From the NCBI GenBank assembly GCA_950295325.1, contig OX485805.1:2294501-2358500 (forward strand): 64,000 nucleotides of DNA, in the 5' to 3' direction. Position numbers and translations under genes: made by a program. Each line of letters opens with the position of its first letter. Position 1 is the first letter of the stretch. The DNA is from Polytrichum commune. Taxonomy: Eukaryota > Streptophyta > Polytrichopsida > Polytrichales > Polytrichaceae. Shown here piece after piece: positions 1-10,329 of this stretch. Under the pieces are notes generated by a model. It saw only the letters and a list, made by a program, of their open reading frames with translations, did no database searches and was not told where the DNA came from.

Positions 1-41
1 ATTATGCACATAGCCAACGAGGGTTTACAGACGAATCTTAC

Positions 42-274
42 CTCAGGATGGTACTGGAGAGCATAGATGTTAGCCTCAACATTGTCGATGGCAGCAATGT
101 TCCCCTGCAAACTTGTAGCCAGAATTGAGAATCCCGGGGGCAACTTAACAGCTTCGTCACCATGGCTCATCCACACAGTCTGGTTAGGGAAACTATCCGC
201 ATCACCATAGAGCCTGCTCCCCTTCACGGCGGTGATTTCCATGCGCCTATACTCCTGGCTCTCCGCATGGGTCA
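42..274 (-). CDS. GMP synthase, glutamine amidotransferase-domain exon (partial gene)
   Basis: Reading the minus strand from 274 to 42 gives an open exon ending in a GTAAG donor (41-37) and starting after a GGATAG acceptor. It encodes EYRRMEI, then TVWMSHGDEAVKLPPGF, then a region ending in LQYHPE. SHGDEAVKLP and YHPE are hallmarks of the class I glutamine amidotransferase domain of GMP synthase; the His and Glu of YHPE complete the Cys-His-Glu triad. The enzyme converts XMP to GMP using glutamine-derived ammonia in purine synthesis. The synthetase half would lie left of the window. The upstream exon with the catalytic Cys (GxCYGxQ) was not found in the next 2.5 kb, so either the intron is very long or the copy is broken. 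CTP synthase and other class I amidotransferases lack the SHGDEAVKLP form. Confidence 0.85.
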
Positions 275-999
275 CTATCCCACAAATCACAACAAATGCA
301 AACAGGAGCGACAATCTTAGTGCGAAGACAAACTCACAAGCTGCTTGAAGTGGGGAGCTTCGGCGTCGGGGCGTGTGTGGCCAAGCGGCTTGGGATGGGG
401 AGCTTGCATGCGGGGCCTGGCCGGGCATGACGGCCCGGGTATCGGCTCTCGTTCCCAACAAGCTCTCGTTCCCATGAGCACGGAAATTTGCGGGCAGGGA
501 ATGAGGGCAGGGAAGAAAATCTGCCCGGGGCGGGGCGGGGGGCCTGGGCAGATGTGATCTAGCCCTGGCCTGTCAGGTATGCATGATTTGGCTCGCTTTC
601 GTTCTTTCATTCATTGCGTGATGATCTGCTCTTCTCCACAAAATCATAGTACTTGCATTGATTGGTTCATTCAATCCTTCATCATCATCATCATCAACAT
701 CATCATCAAGTGCTCCAACTTCATCCAATCTGCAACAATCCTGAGGTAGGGATCCCAGCTTAGTACCGGTTTTCCATCATCAATGTTATGTCAAGCATTT
801 AGATCCGAGAGAGGTGGGGCATCACCGCATTTTGATTGGGAGTCTTGGTTCTCAAGATCGAGACAGATATGTTGTGCAATTACTACTTTAGGTGTTGTTG
901 ATGATGATGATAATGGGTGAGTTTGAATATTGCAGAGGTGAAGAAGAAGTGGAGGGTTAGGCTGTGGAAGGTAATGTAGATTTTTGCTGTTTTGTTGGT

Positions 1000-1600
1000 G
1001 AAAAGTGTGGGATCCTTGAGGGAGGTTTGGAGTTTGGAGAGAGAGGGAGATCGGTAAATTTATAAATCCTTTAAGGTGTTGTTGATGGAGAGGTAATGTA
1101 GATGTTTGTAATTGTTGTAGAGGTTTGAGCAGAGGTGCACAGGTGTCGGTTGGTGTGCAGGTTTAGTGGGATAAGTCGAGTTTTGATAGGAGACAGGTGG
1201 AGGGAAGAATTTTTCTTGAGGTGTTTGACATGACATCATTTTGTGATGTGGAATTTTGTAGTGTAGTGGTTTTATTTGTGAAGTTGGGTTGTAAAGTGTG
1301 TGGGGCCCTTGGGGAGGTTGTAGAGGGTTAAGCTCAGTATGATGGGTTCCAAGTGTATGGGACTGGAGGCTGGTGTACAAAAGAGAGACAGAGATGGAGA
1401 GATCAATTATCTCAGATGTTGGTGGGATTGGACGCAGAGTTTGAATGGGGTCAGTAGGGTGAGGGGTGGATTTGGAAGGAAAAATTGATGAGATTTTTGT
1501 TTGGAATTTTTGTTTCTGGAGTGTGTGGGATGATTCTTGAGGAGGTTGTGGGAAAGTGAGGTCAAGAAGCTCAGGTACAGTTGGGTGTGAGGAGGAATAA
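1000..1600. repeat. degenerate tandem repeat, about 3 units
   Basis: A block of the form AAGTGTGGGATCCTTGAGGG recurs with changes near 1003, 1290 and 1528 (spacings about 287 and 238). Each is followed by a similar GAGGTT...AAGCTCAG segment in the latter two units. No terminal inverted repeats were seen. Confidence 0.5.
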
Positions 1601-2237
1601 CACTTGTGACAGTAATTTGCTGTGATGATTTTGTGAGTTTGTGTGATTTTGGTGGTTTTGTCAAGAGAGATCAAGCTTGGGTGTTGATGATGATGCTGTG
1701 CAGTTTTGCTGGCATGCTTGCTCTGCTTGATTAATTGCAGACGTGAACTTTTCAAACCATCGCTATGTTTTCTATGTTGTGGTTTTGAGGGGTCTCTATA
1801 GAATCGATTTGTTTGCTTGTTTCATCATACCAATGGGTTTTCATATGTTCTGTTTGAGCAGGCCTTTGAAGTCACCACCAGCTCTGCTCGCGGCTCTGAG
1901 GATGAATTCCTTTTTCCAGAATTCCACCATCTTACTTTGAGATGGTTTGACAACTATAGAAACAGAAACATAACACATTTAAGAACAGTTCTTCTGGGTT
2001 TCTTGAAAGAGGGTTCAAGTCATTGCAACCTAACGCAGATCATCTTCCCCAAGCTTGTGCATGTAACTTCAGTTCTGAAATACTAACACTTTCCAAGGTT
2101 GATGAATCAATCACAACGACATCCACCCACAGCTTCAAGTGACCTTCAATCCCAGTTTCTGTGAAGAAGACGAAGACACTCATGGTCATGGACCGGTCAC
2201 AAGAAGATCAAAAACCACATCTTCTACTGCCCCGAAT

Positions 2238-2492
2238 TTCTCACTCATTGCATAGATCCTTATCCTCACCCTCATCCAACATGCTTCCGAGCTTTGTAAT
2301 CCCTTCAGTAGTATAGTAGCTTTGAGTAGAATCGAATTTCATTTCCTGCAGATTTTTTTGGGGGGTCAAGTTTGAGACATGTCTGCTTCTACTCCGAATC
2401 ACTCATTGCAAAGCTCCTCCTCATCCAACCTGTCTCCGAGTTTTGTAATTCCTTCAGTACAGGCTAAGCTTTGAGTTAGAATTGAATTTACA
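2238..2492. repeat. direct duplication of about 100 bp
   Basis: Positions 2238-2345 and 2396-2492 share TCACTCATTGCA, CCTCATCCAAC and CCGAG(C/T)TTTGTAAT.CCTTCAGTA, all in the same order and orientation. No coding content is recognised. Confidence 0.6.
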
Positions 2493-2536
2493 TTCAGGTT
2501 TGGGTAAAATTTACCATTTTTTAGACATTTTGAGAC

Positions 2537-2690
2537 ATGGGGTCCCAAATGCGGTCACCGAAGCCACCGACCTCCACAGCTACAACTAAACCCATGGTAA
2601 AGAAGAAACTGGAGAAAATCATATCCATGAATGGTGGCGATGGCGAGTGCAGCTACAACCGCATTGCACGGCCTGCAACCGTTTTTCTAA
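2537..2690 (+). pseudogene. SABATH methyltransferase N-terminal fragment
   Basis: An open frame from an ATG at 2537 includes MNGGDGECSY. This matches the N-terminal signature MNGGxGxxSY of the plant SABATH family (SAM-dependent carboxyl methyltransferases of salicylate, jasmonate and related acids); the Ser-Tyr pair contributes to the SAM pocket. Similarity stops after about 50 residues (TVFLTQGQQ). The frame then runs into AT-rich sequence and a stop near 2758. No later SABATH exon (SAM motif, aromatic substrate pocket) is seen downstream before the tRNA gene and repeats. It could be a genuine first exon with a distant second exon, but no convincing donor is present, so a truncated relic is more likely. 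It rests on one short motif. Confidence 0.45.
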
Positions 2691-3173
2691 CACAAGGCCA
2701 ACAGGCTCACATTCATGCCGGTATTTTGATACGGGCGTATTTTTTAATCTTAATTTAATTGTGGTTGGAGAATGCCTCACATGACGTAAACCCCTTCTTA
2801 CTTTCTTTTCCTTTTTGCTAAATCCTCTTGACATGGGAAAGGGTGATGCTAGTGCTAATGAATCATGGCCCATGGGGGGACCCTAACAACACAAAAGGTT
2901 GACGTTGAATCAAGTAAAAAAGGATACTACCAATTTAAACTGCATACAATTGTTCCAAGCTACTTTAGCAGAGAATTATGATAACGGTTATGTTGCAAAC
3001 ACAATTTTGTCTGGTATCAAATTCTTAAATAGCATGTTGAGATAGTGGCATGGTAATGGAATACAAATCCACGTGGGCTTAACTTAGTGGTTGTTGAGAA
3101 AAGCTTGTGGTCATCTTGCCATTCTTGACTGCTGTGTCTGTGTTAAATACATAGTAGCTAACATTGGTATCAA

Positions 3174-3244
3174 GCGCAGCTGGTGTAGTGGTATCATAGC
3201 ACCCTCCCACGGTGCTGACCGGGGTTCGATTCCCCGGCTGCGCA
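3174..3244 (+). tRNA. tRNA-Gly (anticodon CCC)
   Basis: The acceptor stem GCGCAGC pairs with GCTGCGC, followed by discriminator A. The D arm has TGGTGTAGTGGTATCATA (box A). The anticodon arm is GCACC-CTCCCAC-GGTGC with anticodon CCC. The T arm is CCGGGGTTCGATTCCCCGG (box B GGTTCGATTCC). No intron and no encoded CCA, as expected for a nuclear gene. A TTTT Pol III terminator follows at 3246-3249. Confidence 0.96.
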
Positions 3245-3599
3245 AGTTTTGGTCATTTTGGACCTTTTATTCCTTTGCCAACGATGATGTCACTTTGGCA
3301 TTGTTGGGTGCTCTCCAACGGCTCAAATTCACATTGCTGAAATGCGCAGGTGGTTATTTTGGTGGGCTGTGTCTTTAAGGGAAGAGACTTGGGAGTCGTC
3401 TTTGAAATGGGTCAAACCGGGTCACATATGTGTTGTGTACGTGTCTTGTGGAGTTCAATTGTAAGTTCAGGGTGAGTTTCCATGTAGGCGGCTCGTCCAC
3501 TAGATTCTAGAAAATTATGGCTCAGAGGTGTTCGCATGTACTTTAAGCGCAAGCCACCATCCAATCACATTATGGCAATCCACTAGAATGTGGAGGGCA

Positions 3600-3722
3600 T
3601 GGTTCGGGTTCGGGTTCGGGTTCGGGTTCGGGTTCGGGTTCGGGTTCGGGTTCGGGTTCGGGTTCGGGTTCGGGTTCGGGTTCGGGTTCGGGTTCGGGTT
3701 CGGGTTCGGGTTCGGGTTCGGG
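3600..3722 (+). repeat. (GGTTCG)n microsatellite, about 20 units
   Basis: About 20 uninterrupted copies of the hexamer GGTTCG fill 3600-3722. They lie inside the F1 element, directly before the minisatellite. The hexamer has no stop codon in any frame, so it creates long artefactual ORFs (Phe-Gly and Arg-Val repeats). Confidence 0.97.
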
Positions 3723-3724
3723 CC

Positions 3725-4079
3725 GCTAGAATGTGGAGGGCGTGGACACGGGTTCAGGTTCGGGCCGCTAGAATGTGGAGGGCGTGGATACGCGGGCCGC
3801 TAGAATGTGGAGGGCGTGGATACGCGGGCCGCTAGAATGTGGAGGGCGTGGATACGGGCCGCTAGAATGTGGAGGGCGTGGATACGGGCCGCTAGAATGT
3901 GGAGGGCGTGGATACGGGCCGCTAGAATGTGGAGGGCGTGGATACGCGGGCTGCTAGAATGTGGAGGGCGTGGATACGGGCCGCTAGAATGTGGAGGGCG
4001 TGGATACGCGGGCCACTAGAATGTGGAGGGCGTGGATACGGGCCACTAGAATGTGGAGGGCGTGGATACGGGCCGCTAG
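3725..4079 (+). repeat. 29/32-bp minisatellite, about 11 units
   Basis: GCTAGAATGTGGAGGGCGTG recurs about 11 times. Most units are 29 or 32 bp long, differing by a 3-base CGC step before the GGCCGCTAG junction; the first interval is longer (about 43 bp). The monomer resembles the inner end of the F1 element (CCACTAGAATGTGGAGGGC at 3581 and related sequence near 5741). Confidence 0.95.
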
Positions 4080-4159
4080 ACTTCCATGTGTCCACTAACG
4101 AATCTTTAACATATAGGTGCACATCACCAAAGGTTTTGAAGACCGGTTTTAGGTGGAGA

Positions 4160-4380
4160 TTTTAACCTAGAGGAGGAGTTTTTGATGTGAAGGAGGAAAT
4201 TTTTAACCTAGATGAGAAGTTTTTTCACCTAGAGGAGGAAATTTTAACTTGGATAAGAAGTTTTTCACCTAGAGGAGTAAATTTTAGCCTGGATGAGAAG
4301 TTTTTCACCTAGAGGAGGATTATTTCACCTAGAGGAGGAGATTTGAACTTGGAAGAGGAGATTTTGACCTAGAAGAGGAT
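4160..4380. repeat. short degenerate repeats (CCTAGAGGAGGA)
   Basis: Seven or so units of about 30 bp alternate 'ACCTAGAGGAGGA' and 'TGGATGAGAAGTTTTTC' forms. They lie inside the same F1 element, to the right of the minisatellite. Confidence 0.7.
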
Positions 4381-4593
4381 GTTAGTAAGTGTGGCCCAAA
4401 TGGGAGTAGCTAGTTCACACTACGAACCCTACCCCACCAAATCCCCTCTACATTTGGACAATTTTGTCCTTATTCACACTAGAATATGGTGGATGAGAGG
4501 CCTACATGGAAACTCACCCTAAGTGGAGTCCAATTGTAAGTCGAGCGGAGTGCAACTTGCCACTTATTTTTGTTGTATTTCGGCAGGCGAAGT

Positions 4594-4839
4594 GGCCGGG
4601 GATTCGTGGCACTCAAGTAAAATCATCCGTGCGGATGAAAAAAACACAGGAATCATCTAAATGGCTATTTTTGGGCAATTTGATTCCGGAAATAGAGTCA
4701 AAGGCCCCGAATTAGTCTAGTGACATCACATTTGAATGAATCGGCCCTCAACCCCATAGGGGGGCTTTTTTTATTGGAGCCACTTCATCCATGATATCTT
4801 GGATGAATGATTTTACTTGAGTGCCACGAATCCCCAGCC
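4594..4839 (+). mobile_element. Mutator-like MITE, copy 1 (246 bp)
   Basis: Inverted ends of about 35 bp begin GGCCGGGGATTCGTGGCACT on the left and close with ...CACGAATCCCCAGCC. A perfect 9-bp target-site duplication, AGGCGAAGT, flanks it at 4585-4593 and 4840-4848. A 9-bp TSD with longish TIRs is the Mutator signature. There is no coding capacity. The interior has a C-rich/G-rich block (CCCCATAGGGGGGC). Confidence 0.93.
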
Positions 4840-5787
4840 AGGCGAAGTCCATGTATAAAGAGTATGCTTGTGGGTATCACATCCCTTTGTAGCAGTATTG
4901 ATACCCATTTGTTATTCGCACACATATCATTGGAGGAATGTGATGGTTTTATCTAAATGCCATGGACAATTCATAAATAATAATAAATACCATGACTCTT
5001 CAGGAACCAAATCTTAAGTTTTCCTGGGTCTCTAATATTCTTGCCCACCCCCCTTAGCAAATGAACACTACAATATTTGTGTGACACTAGCAGGTGGAAT
5101 TAATGAACTGTCTTCATAGGCACAATTTCACTTTAGTTATTATAAACATGACTAACCTTTAAACACCTAAGGGTGAGTTTCCATGTAGGCCACTCGCCCA
5201 TCAGATTCTAGTGAGAATAAGGACAAACCCGATCAAATATAGATGGAATTTGGTGGGGTAGGGTTCATATGTGCCAACTACACTAGATATGATATTTAGT
5301 GCCACCAATTCTAATTATAAATTGTGGTATAGTGTCACCACCATGAATTGGTAACCTGATAGTATTTGTCAATCATTGTAATTTTGGGGGGGGGGGATTA
5401 CAAATTTACAATGTTGCAATTACTATCACTTACCAAGTGGATTTTCATCCAAATTTCAATCATCCAAAACAATATTTGTTCACATATTCATAACAGATGT
5501 CATCCCAAAAGTTGCCAGAGTGATATAAAATACCATATGACACTAAATAACATATTTAGTGTGGCTACTCTCACTTCTCAATATGCGCCCACCTACTAAC
5601 CTCTTCGTTCAGGTCATCAAGGGTGAAGTTCTAGACCAACGGGTCTTCAAATCCTTCGATGACCCACAGTTGTAGGTTAAAAAGTGCTTTTAGTGGGCAT
5701 ATGGGAAGTCTAGCAACCCATGTCCACAATCCTCCACATTCTAGTAAGCCACTAGAGTGTGATTGGTGAGCGGCTTGTGCTTATCTA

Positions 5788-6445
5788 GAGTAGATGCGCC
5801 TATAACCGATCACTTAAGATATTTCAAGCCCTATTCGGAGAAGTATAACGCAGTGCAAGATTTCCTCATGTAGGAAGATAGAAATCATAAGGATTGCCAA
5901 TTTTTTTGGTAATTTTATTTCTTAAATTAAATTTATTGTGAATTTTTGAAGCCAAAAGTTGGCCCGAACATATTACCAATGTCTAGAGTTTGCCATGACT
6001 ACTTATTTTGACCGCTCATTCATCCTCACCTTAGCACTCAAAGCCAAGACATGTGTCATGGCATTATTGGTTCTGGCCTAATCAAATTTCAATCCCAGCC
6101 AAATTGAAATTCACTCCCAGCCTATTTGAAATTCTTGTACCCTATAGGTTGTTGTTTGGATTGTGTACAGGTATAGGGCTGGGGATTCGTGGCACTCAAG
6201 TAAAATCATCCATCCAAGATATCGTGGATGAAGTGGCTCCAATAAAAAAAGCCCCCCTATGGGGTTGAGGGCCGATTCATTCGAATGTGACGTCACTAGA
6301 CTAATTCGGGGCCTTTGACTCTATTTCCGGAACCAAATTGCCCAAAAATAGCCATTTAGATGATTCCTGTGTTTTTTTCATCCGCATGGATGATTTTACT
6401 TGAGTGCCACGAATCCCCGGCCCAGGTATAGGCACCTCTACATAC
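5788..6445 (-). mobile_element. F3 MITE copy, interrupted by a Mutator-like MITE
   Basis: The sequence is inverted relative to the copies at 8945 and 15833. The end GTAGATGCGCCTATAACCGATC mirrors GGTATAGGCACCTCTAC. The core shares 'ACATATTACCAATGTCTAGA' and 'GACATGTGTCATGGCATTATTGG' with other copies. The 246-bp Mutator-like MITE (6177-6422) splits its right end. Confidence 0.7.
6177..6422 (-). mobile_element. Mutator-like MITE, copy 2 (246 bp)
   Basis: The length matches copy 1 exactly, in the opposite orientation. It begins GGCTGGGGATTCGTGGCACT and ends CACGAATCCCCGGCC. A perfect 9-bp target duplication, CAGGTATAG, flanks it at 6168-6176 and 6423-6431. The high identity to copy 1 suggests recent movement. 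Confidence 0.95.
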
Positions 6446-6727
6446 TACATATGAGAACACCTCCAACCCACTAATATCTAGAATCTAGTGGGCACGTTGT
6501 GTACATGGAAACTCACCCAAATCGGATGAAAGACTTGAGACTACCTACTATTACATTATAAAACAACATTCTCATTTCTCATGAAGTTGTAGAGGGGACA
6601 CTCCAACACAAAATGTACCTCATTTTCAACTGCAATTTTAGTTGCAATTTCAAGATGGAATTGGCATAACATTTTAAATTATCTCTAGACTCATGGTTGT
6701 GCAGGAGGACATATGTAGTGGAATTGG

Positions 6728-7290
6728 ACTAAAGTAAAACCACCTATTTCCGATCAGGACCCCATCAGGAATCTATGGGATGCCCTAATTTCAATTAGGC
6801 GGGACTAAATTTTGTAATTTCTTTTTATGGGTGGTTAAAATAAGGTTCCACATTTCACACCTTGTAAGGGTGAGTTTCCATGCAGGCCAGTTGCCCACCA
6901 GATTCTAGCGGAAATGTAGATGCCACCAGTTGGAATTTACATTTCCACCAGAATCTTGTGGGCAAGCAGCCTATATAGAAACTCACCCTAAGTCTCCAAC
7001 TCCAGTTGTGGTTTTACCATGGAATCGATAATACCATGACACGTGTCCCTACTTTTGAGTGCTATAGTGAAAAGGATTTCGTCTCCAAAATGAGCGATTA
7101 AAACATACTCTGGACATTGGTAATGTCTTCAGACCAACTTTTAGCTTCAAATTTTTATATTAATTTCAATCTAGGGAATAAAATTACCCAAAAATTATAA
7201 TCCTCCTTATTCTTATCTCCAGATTTTGGCGTAGAATCTCTCTTAAGTGAACGGTTATGGGTGCCGCTGCTCTATCTTGCAGCTAACCAA
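6728..7290 (+). mobile_element. F3 MITE copy carrying a nested F1 MITE
   Basis: It starts AAACCACCTATTTCCGATCA and ends CTCTTAAGTGAACGGTTATG. The core contains 'CCATGACACGTGTCCCTACT' and 'TCTGGACATTGGTAATGTCT'. A compact F1 MITE (6868-6988) interrupts it. Confidence 0.7.
6868..6988. mobile_element. compact F1 MITE (121 bp) with TAA target duplication
   Basis: It is bounded by GGGTGAGTTTCCATG and TATAGAAACTCACCC. The triplet TAA flanks it on both sides (6865-6867 and 6989-6991), which fits PIF/Harbinger integration at TWA. Its two halves are largely inverted copies of each other (CACCAGATTCTAG versus CCAGAATCTTGTGG). Confidence 0.85.
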
Positions 7291-8300
7291 TCACTATGCG
7301 CCACCTAACGAGCGGGAATAGGGATATCACCTAAGTAGTAGGAGAGCCATTGTATATTCAAAAGTGCACTAAGTTACACCAAGTGTATTCATTGGGCGGC
7401 GTACACAACACAACGTGAAAGACATGCACGGTGTCCTTCATCGGATGAAATTAAGTGGCTATAATAATAACTTTATACTTGTATCTTCACCGGCCCTTTT
7501 ATTACCCTTTCGACAACAACTTCTAGAAATTTCAAATTGAAAGCCCCGTGACCCTAAAAGTTAACCTAGTAATGGTTGTAATATTGGAGGGGCCGGAGTC
7601 TAGATCCCACATGAGAGTAGTATTCCTTGCGGGCCCACCAATGAGCTTGCATACATATCCATCTCCCATGCCAAAAGCATTTAGCAAAAAGGAAGAGAAT
7701 AATAAGAACAATAAGGGATCTGCATCATGACAAAAGTAAAGGGTTTGAATGTCACAAGGTTCACATGTAAACTTGAAAAAGTGGTTGTGTACACATTCAC
7801 AAGGTTCCAGAGCAACCTATTGCAAGGTCATTATTGAACTTTTCCTTTGCAGTTGGGAGGGGTGTTGACTTTCTACTATGATATGTTTATGAAATGATAT
7901 TTAAAATAAGAGTTTCTTAAGAGTTGTTGTAAAAGAGTAGTTGTGCGACGTCATTTAAGGATCACATCCATATGGCTATGAATACAACAAATGTTCTTGG
8001 TCATCTTGTAATGACTATGACACAAGCGGGCTTTCAATAAAATTCATCATAATCATGAAGCTCCTTTTTTATGTTGAGAAATTAGATACAATTGATCAAA
8101 ATTTTACAATCTATAGATTTGCAGAAGGGGGGGGGGAATAATGCAAGCATCAAAGAGTCTTGAATTGATTGTTGAAATGTCTTTGGAGATGAAGTAAAAG
8201 AAGATATCCATGCGTCAATTTCTGTGATCAATCTTTTACAAGTTATAGGCAATTTCAACAATTACGTATCGTTTCGTTTTATACTACTTTTGATGTAAGG
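7291..8300. other. intergenic, nothing recognised
   Basis: AT-rich sequence with scattered short ORFs and a poly-G run near 8128. No gene, RNA or element boundary could be supported. Confidence 0.5.
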
Positions 8301-8319
8301 CAACTTTGTTGTTTTATGT

Positions 8320-8885
8320 AAGAGGTTGGTTGAGAGGTTTTGAGAGGACTTCGAAGACTAGTCAAGGGAGACCCAAGGTCTTGAATCGACACTATTTACA
8401 CCTTGACTAGACAATTAGAGCGGCTCAAAGCTTTTTCTTTTCACCCTCACGAATAGGATAATGTGTGTACATGCAACTATCCATAGGTGAGTTCAAGTTC
8501 ATCTACAAGTGACATGTCCTCCTTGGGGTTAATTGGATAAATGAACCATCCACAAATAACGGAAAGCGTACCATTTGAGCACCTCCACTCAAAAAAATCC
8601 CATCTCACATTGGTACGTCTTTATGATCTTTGTGGCTAAGTTACCACATGCCAATAGCAAAGCTGAACTTTTGCAAGTTGGTTGATAGATTCGTGGGAAA
8701 TTCTAGCAGCACTTGCTAGTCACAAGTTGATCACATTGTTCCACCTTGACTAGAAAATTAGGATGGCCCACATTCATTTGTACTAATAAGATAATTTGGT
8801 GTACATCCAACTATCCACATGTTGGTTCAAGTACAGACTGCAAGTGGGTGTCCTCCCTATAGTTAATTGGGTAAATGAACAAAAG
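8320..8885 (+). repeat. tandem duplication, unit about 340 bp
   Basis: Two units (about 8320-8550 and 8670-8885) share, in order, GGTTGGTTGA, CACCTTGACTAGA, AATAGGATAAT (AATAAGATAAT), CAACTATCCA and GTCCTCC...GTTAATTGG(A/G)TAAATGAAC. A weaker third copy of the first part lies near 10065. Confidence 0.6.
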
Positions 8886-8944
8886 ATCAATATAAGAAAT
8901 TGTTTGATTTGGTCGCCCTTGTTTAGAAAGGGTTCCCCTCTCAC

Positions 8945-9330
8945 ATAGAGTAGAACCACCTATTCCTGATGAGGACCCTATCGAGAATATATAGGGTACC
9001 GGAATTTCAATCAGGTTGGGATTGAATTTCGATCATGCCGGTATCGATAGTGCCATGACACATGTCACTGGTTTTGAGTGCTAATGTGAGGAGGAATTTG
9101 TCTCAAAATGAGCAATCATGGCAGATTCTAGACATTGGTAACGTGTTCAGGTCAACTTTTAGCTTCAAAAACTCACAATATTTTCAATTGAAGGAAGAAA
9201 ATTACCGAGAAATTTGCAATCCTCCTTATTTCTATCTTCCGACACGGAAAAAAATTGCACTGCCTAATACTTCTCTAGATTTGGCGCCAAATCTCTTAAG
9301 TGATCAGTTATGGGCACCTCTACTCTAGTG
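8945..9330 (+). mobile_element. F3 MITE copy
   Basis: It runs from AGAGTAGAACCACCTATTCC to TTATGGGCACCTCTACTCT. The ends are imperfect inverted repeats of the form AGTAGAGGTGCCYAT. The core matches the copies at 14826, 15833 and (inverted) 5788 and 33583. It is non-autonomous, and a frame at 9062-9328 is incidental. Confidence 0.75.
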
Positions 9331-10329
9331 CTACCTAAGGAATCTGACATGCCAAAAGTAAACACAACAATCATCTGGACGCTTATATTTGAGTGATGTA
9401 TGATTAAGTACGAATCTAAGGATGGACACCAAAAGACATGTGTTTACAAAAGATTAGACTACGATTAGAATTGGCTAATCATCACGCACTCAAAATCAAT
9501 GTTCAATATTGAAGTCTTCAACACCTATCAAATGTCATTCTAGCCATCAAAAAAGTTTTTCTTTGGGGGGGGGGGGGGGCACTCCACAAAAATGTGCTCT
9601 GCAAAGTTTCCACCCTTCACAGTGAAGGCCTCTCCAAATTTTGCCTATCACAAAATACAACGGCTGCAATTCGCAAATAAAAACATAGCTAAACTCCAAT
9701 CTTGGCACTCTAGCGGACACTTCCAAATTCCAAGAACTCTTGCAACTTCAACTCAACAATGACTGTAACTTCGGCTTGACAAGCATAGCTATACGTGAAC
9801 ATAAATTTTTTTACTATGAAGTGTTGCAAAAAAAGTTTGGACGTTTGAGTGAAGGGTGATTATTTTGAAGCCCTTCACATCAAAATGCATGTGCACACTT
9901 CAAACTTGACCACTACAGTACTGCTCGGAAGAATCGCATCTTTCATGTCCGAAGTGAGAAATGGGCGCAGACAGAGAGAGGAAAGTAAAGTAGTCAGCCA
10001 AATAACACATGCCTAGCTACTTTACGACATCTTTGTGGCACTTGCACTTTTAACACTGAACTTTTGCACGTCGGTTATTGATGGATTTGCAGGAGATTTT
10101 GAAGCCAGGCACAAGGCCTGCGAGTCACATGCTGGTTCTGTGGATGGCATGAAAAGGCCACCACAATGACATGGGGAGCTGCACCCTAACGTAGTGGCGG
10201 CTTACACAGCACGCACCGCCTGGGCCCAACTTACTTATCTATCTTGATGAATTATAGTTGGATATTTCTGATAATACTAAGCTAGAAGAAGAAGAAGAAG
10301 GAGGAGGTAAATAAAGGCATCATGTCCAT
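9331..10329. other. intergenic, nothing recognised beyond short repeats
   Basis: The stretch contains a 16-base G run near 9564 and a fragment related to the 8320 repeat near 10065. No coding potential is supported. Confidence 0.5.

Larger units (their letters stand above)
275..2536. other. non-coding stretch with GC-rich island and degenerate repeats
   Basis: No recognisable gene. Positions 345-600 are strongly GC-rich. The rest is G/T-rich on the plus strand with degenerate internal repeats (separate entries). A 231-codon open frame on the minus strand (1060-1755) is low-complexity (Ser, Thr, Pro, His) and resembles nothing I know. The stretch could be a long intron of the GMP synthase gene or intergenic. 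Confidence 0.5.
3470..4519. mobile_element. PIF/Harbinger-like MITE (family F1), expanded by internal satellites
   Basis: The left end GGGTGAGTTTCCATGTAGGC and the right end GCCTACATGGAAACTCACCC are perfect inverted repeats. Further inside, CCACTAGATTCTAG and CACTAGAATATGGTGG also mirror each other. The interior holds a hexamer microsatellite, an 11-unit minisatellite, and a series of short 'CCTAGAGGAGGA' repeats (4160-4380). Other F1 copies have TWA target duplications; this copy does not show a matching pair. No transposase is encoded. Confidence 0.8.
5171..6518. mobile_element. F1 PIF/Harbinger-like element with nested insertions
   Basis: The left TIR GGGTGAGTTTCCATGTAGGC sits at 5171 and the right end ACATGGAAACTCACCC stops at 6518. 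After the left TIR comes CATCAGATTCTAGTGAGAAT, a segment that also appears inverted at 4400-4490. Inside are an F8-type AT-rich core (about 5285-5590), an inverted F3 copy (about 5788-6445), and a Mutator-like MITE within that F3 copy. Confidence 0.65.

Noticed and set aside
1060-1755. 231-codon minus-strand ORF
   Set aside because: Low-complexity Ser/Thr/Pro/His composition from a G/T-rich degenerate repeat; no domain and no splice or promoter support.
3600-3722. Hexamer (GGTTCG)n as a telomere-type repeat
   Set aside because: It is confined to 20 units inside a MITE. It is neither TTTAGGG nor a known plant variant, and it adjoins a minisatellite rather than a chromosome end.
3725-4079. Regular 29/32-bp repeats as a CRISPR array
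   Set aside because: The units are contiguous with no unique spacers, no cas genes are present, and the context is a plant nuclear genome.
3528-4165. Open frames encoding Phe-Gly or Arg-Val repeats and ECGGRGY repeats
   Set aside because: They are produced by stop-free tandem DNA repeats in every frame.
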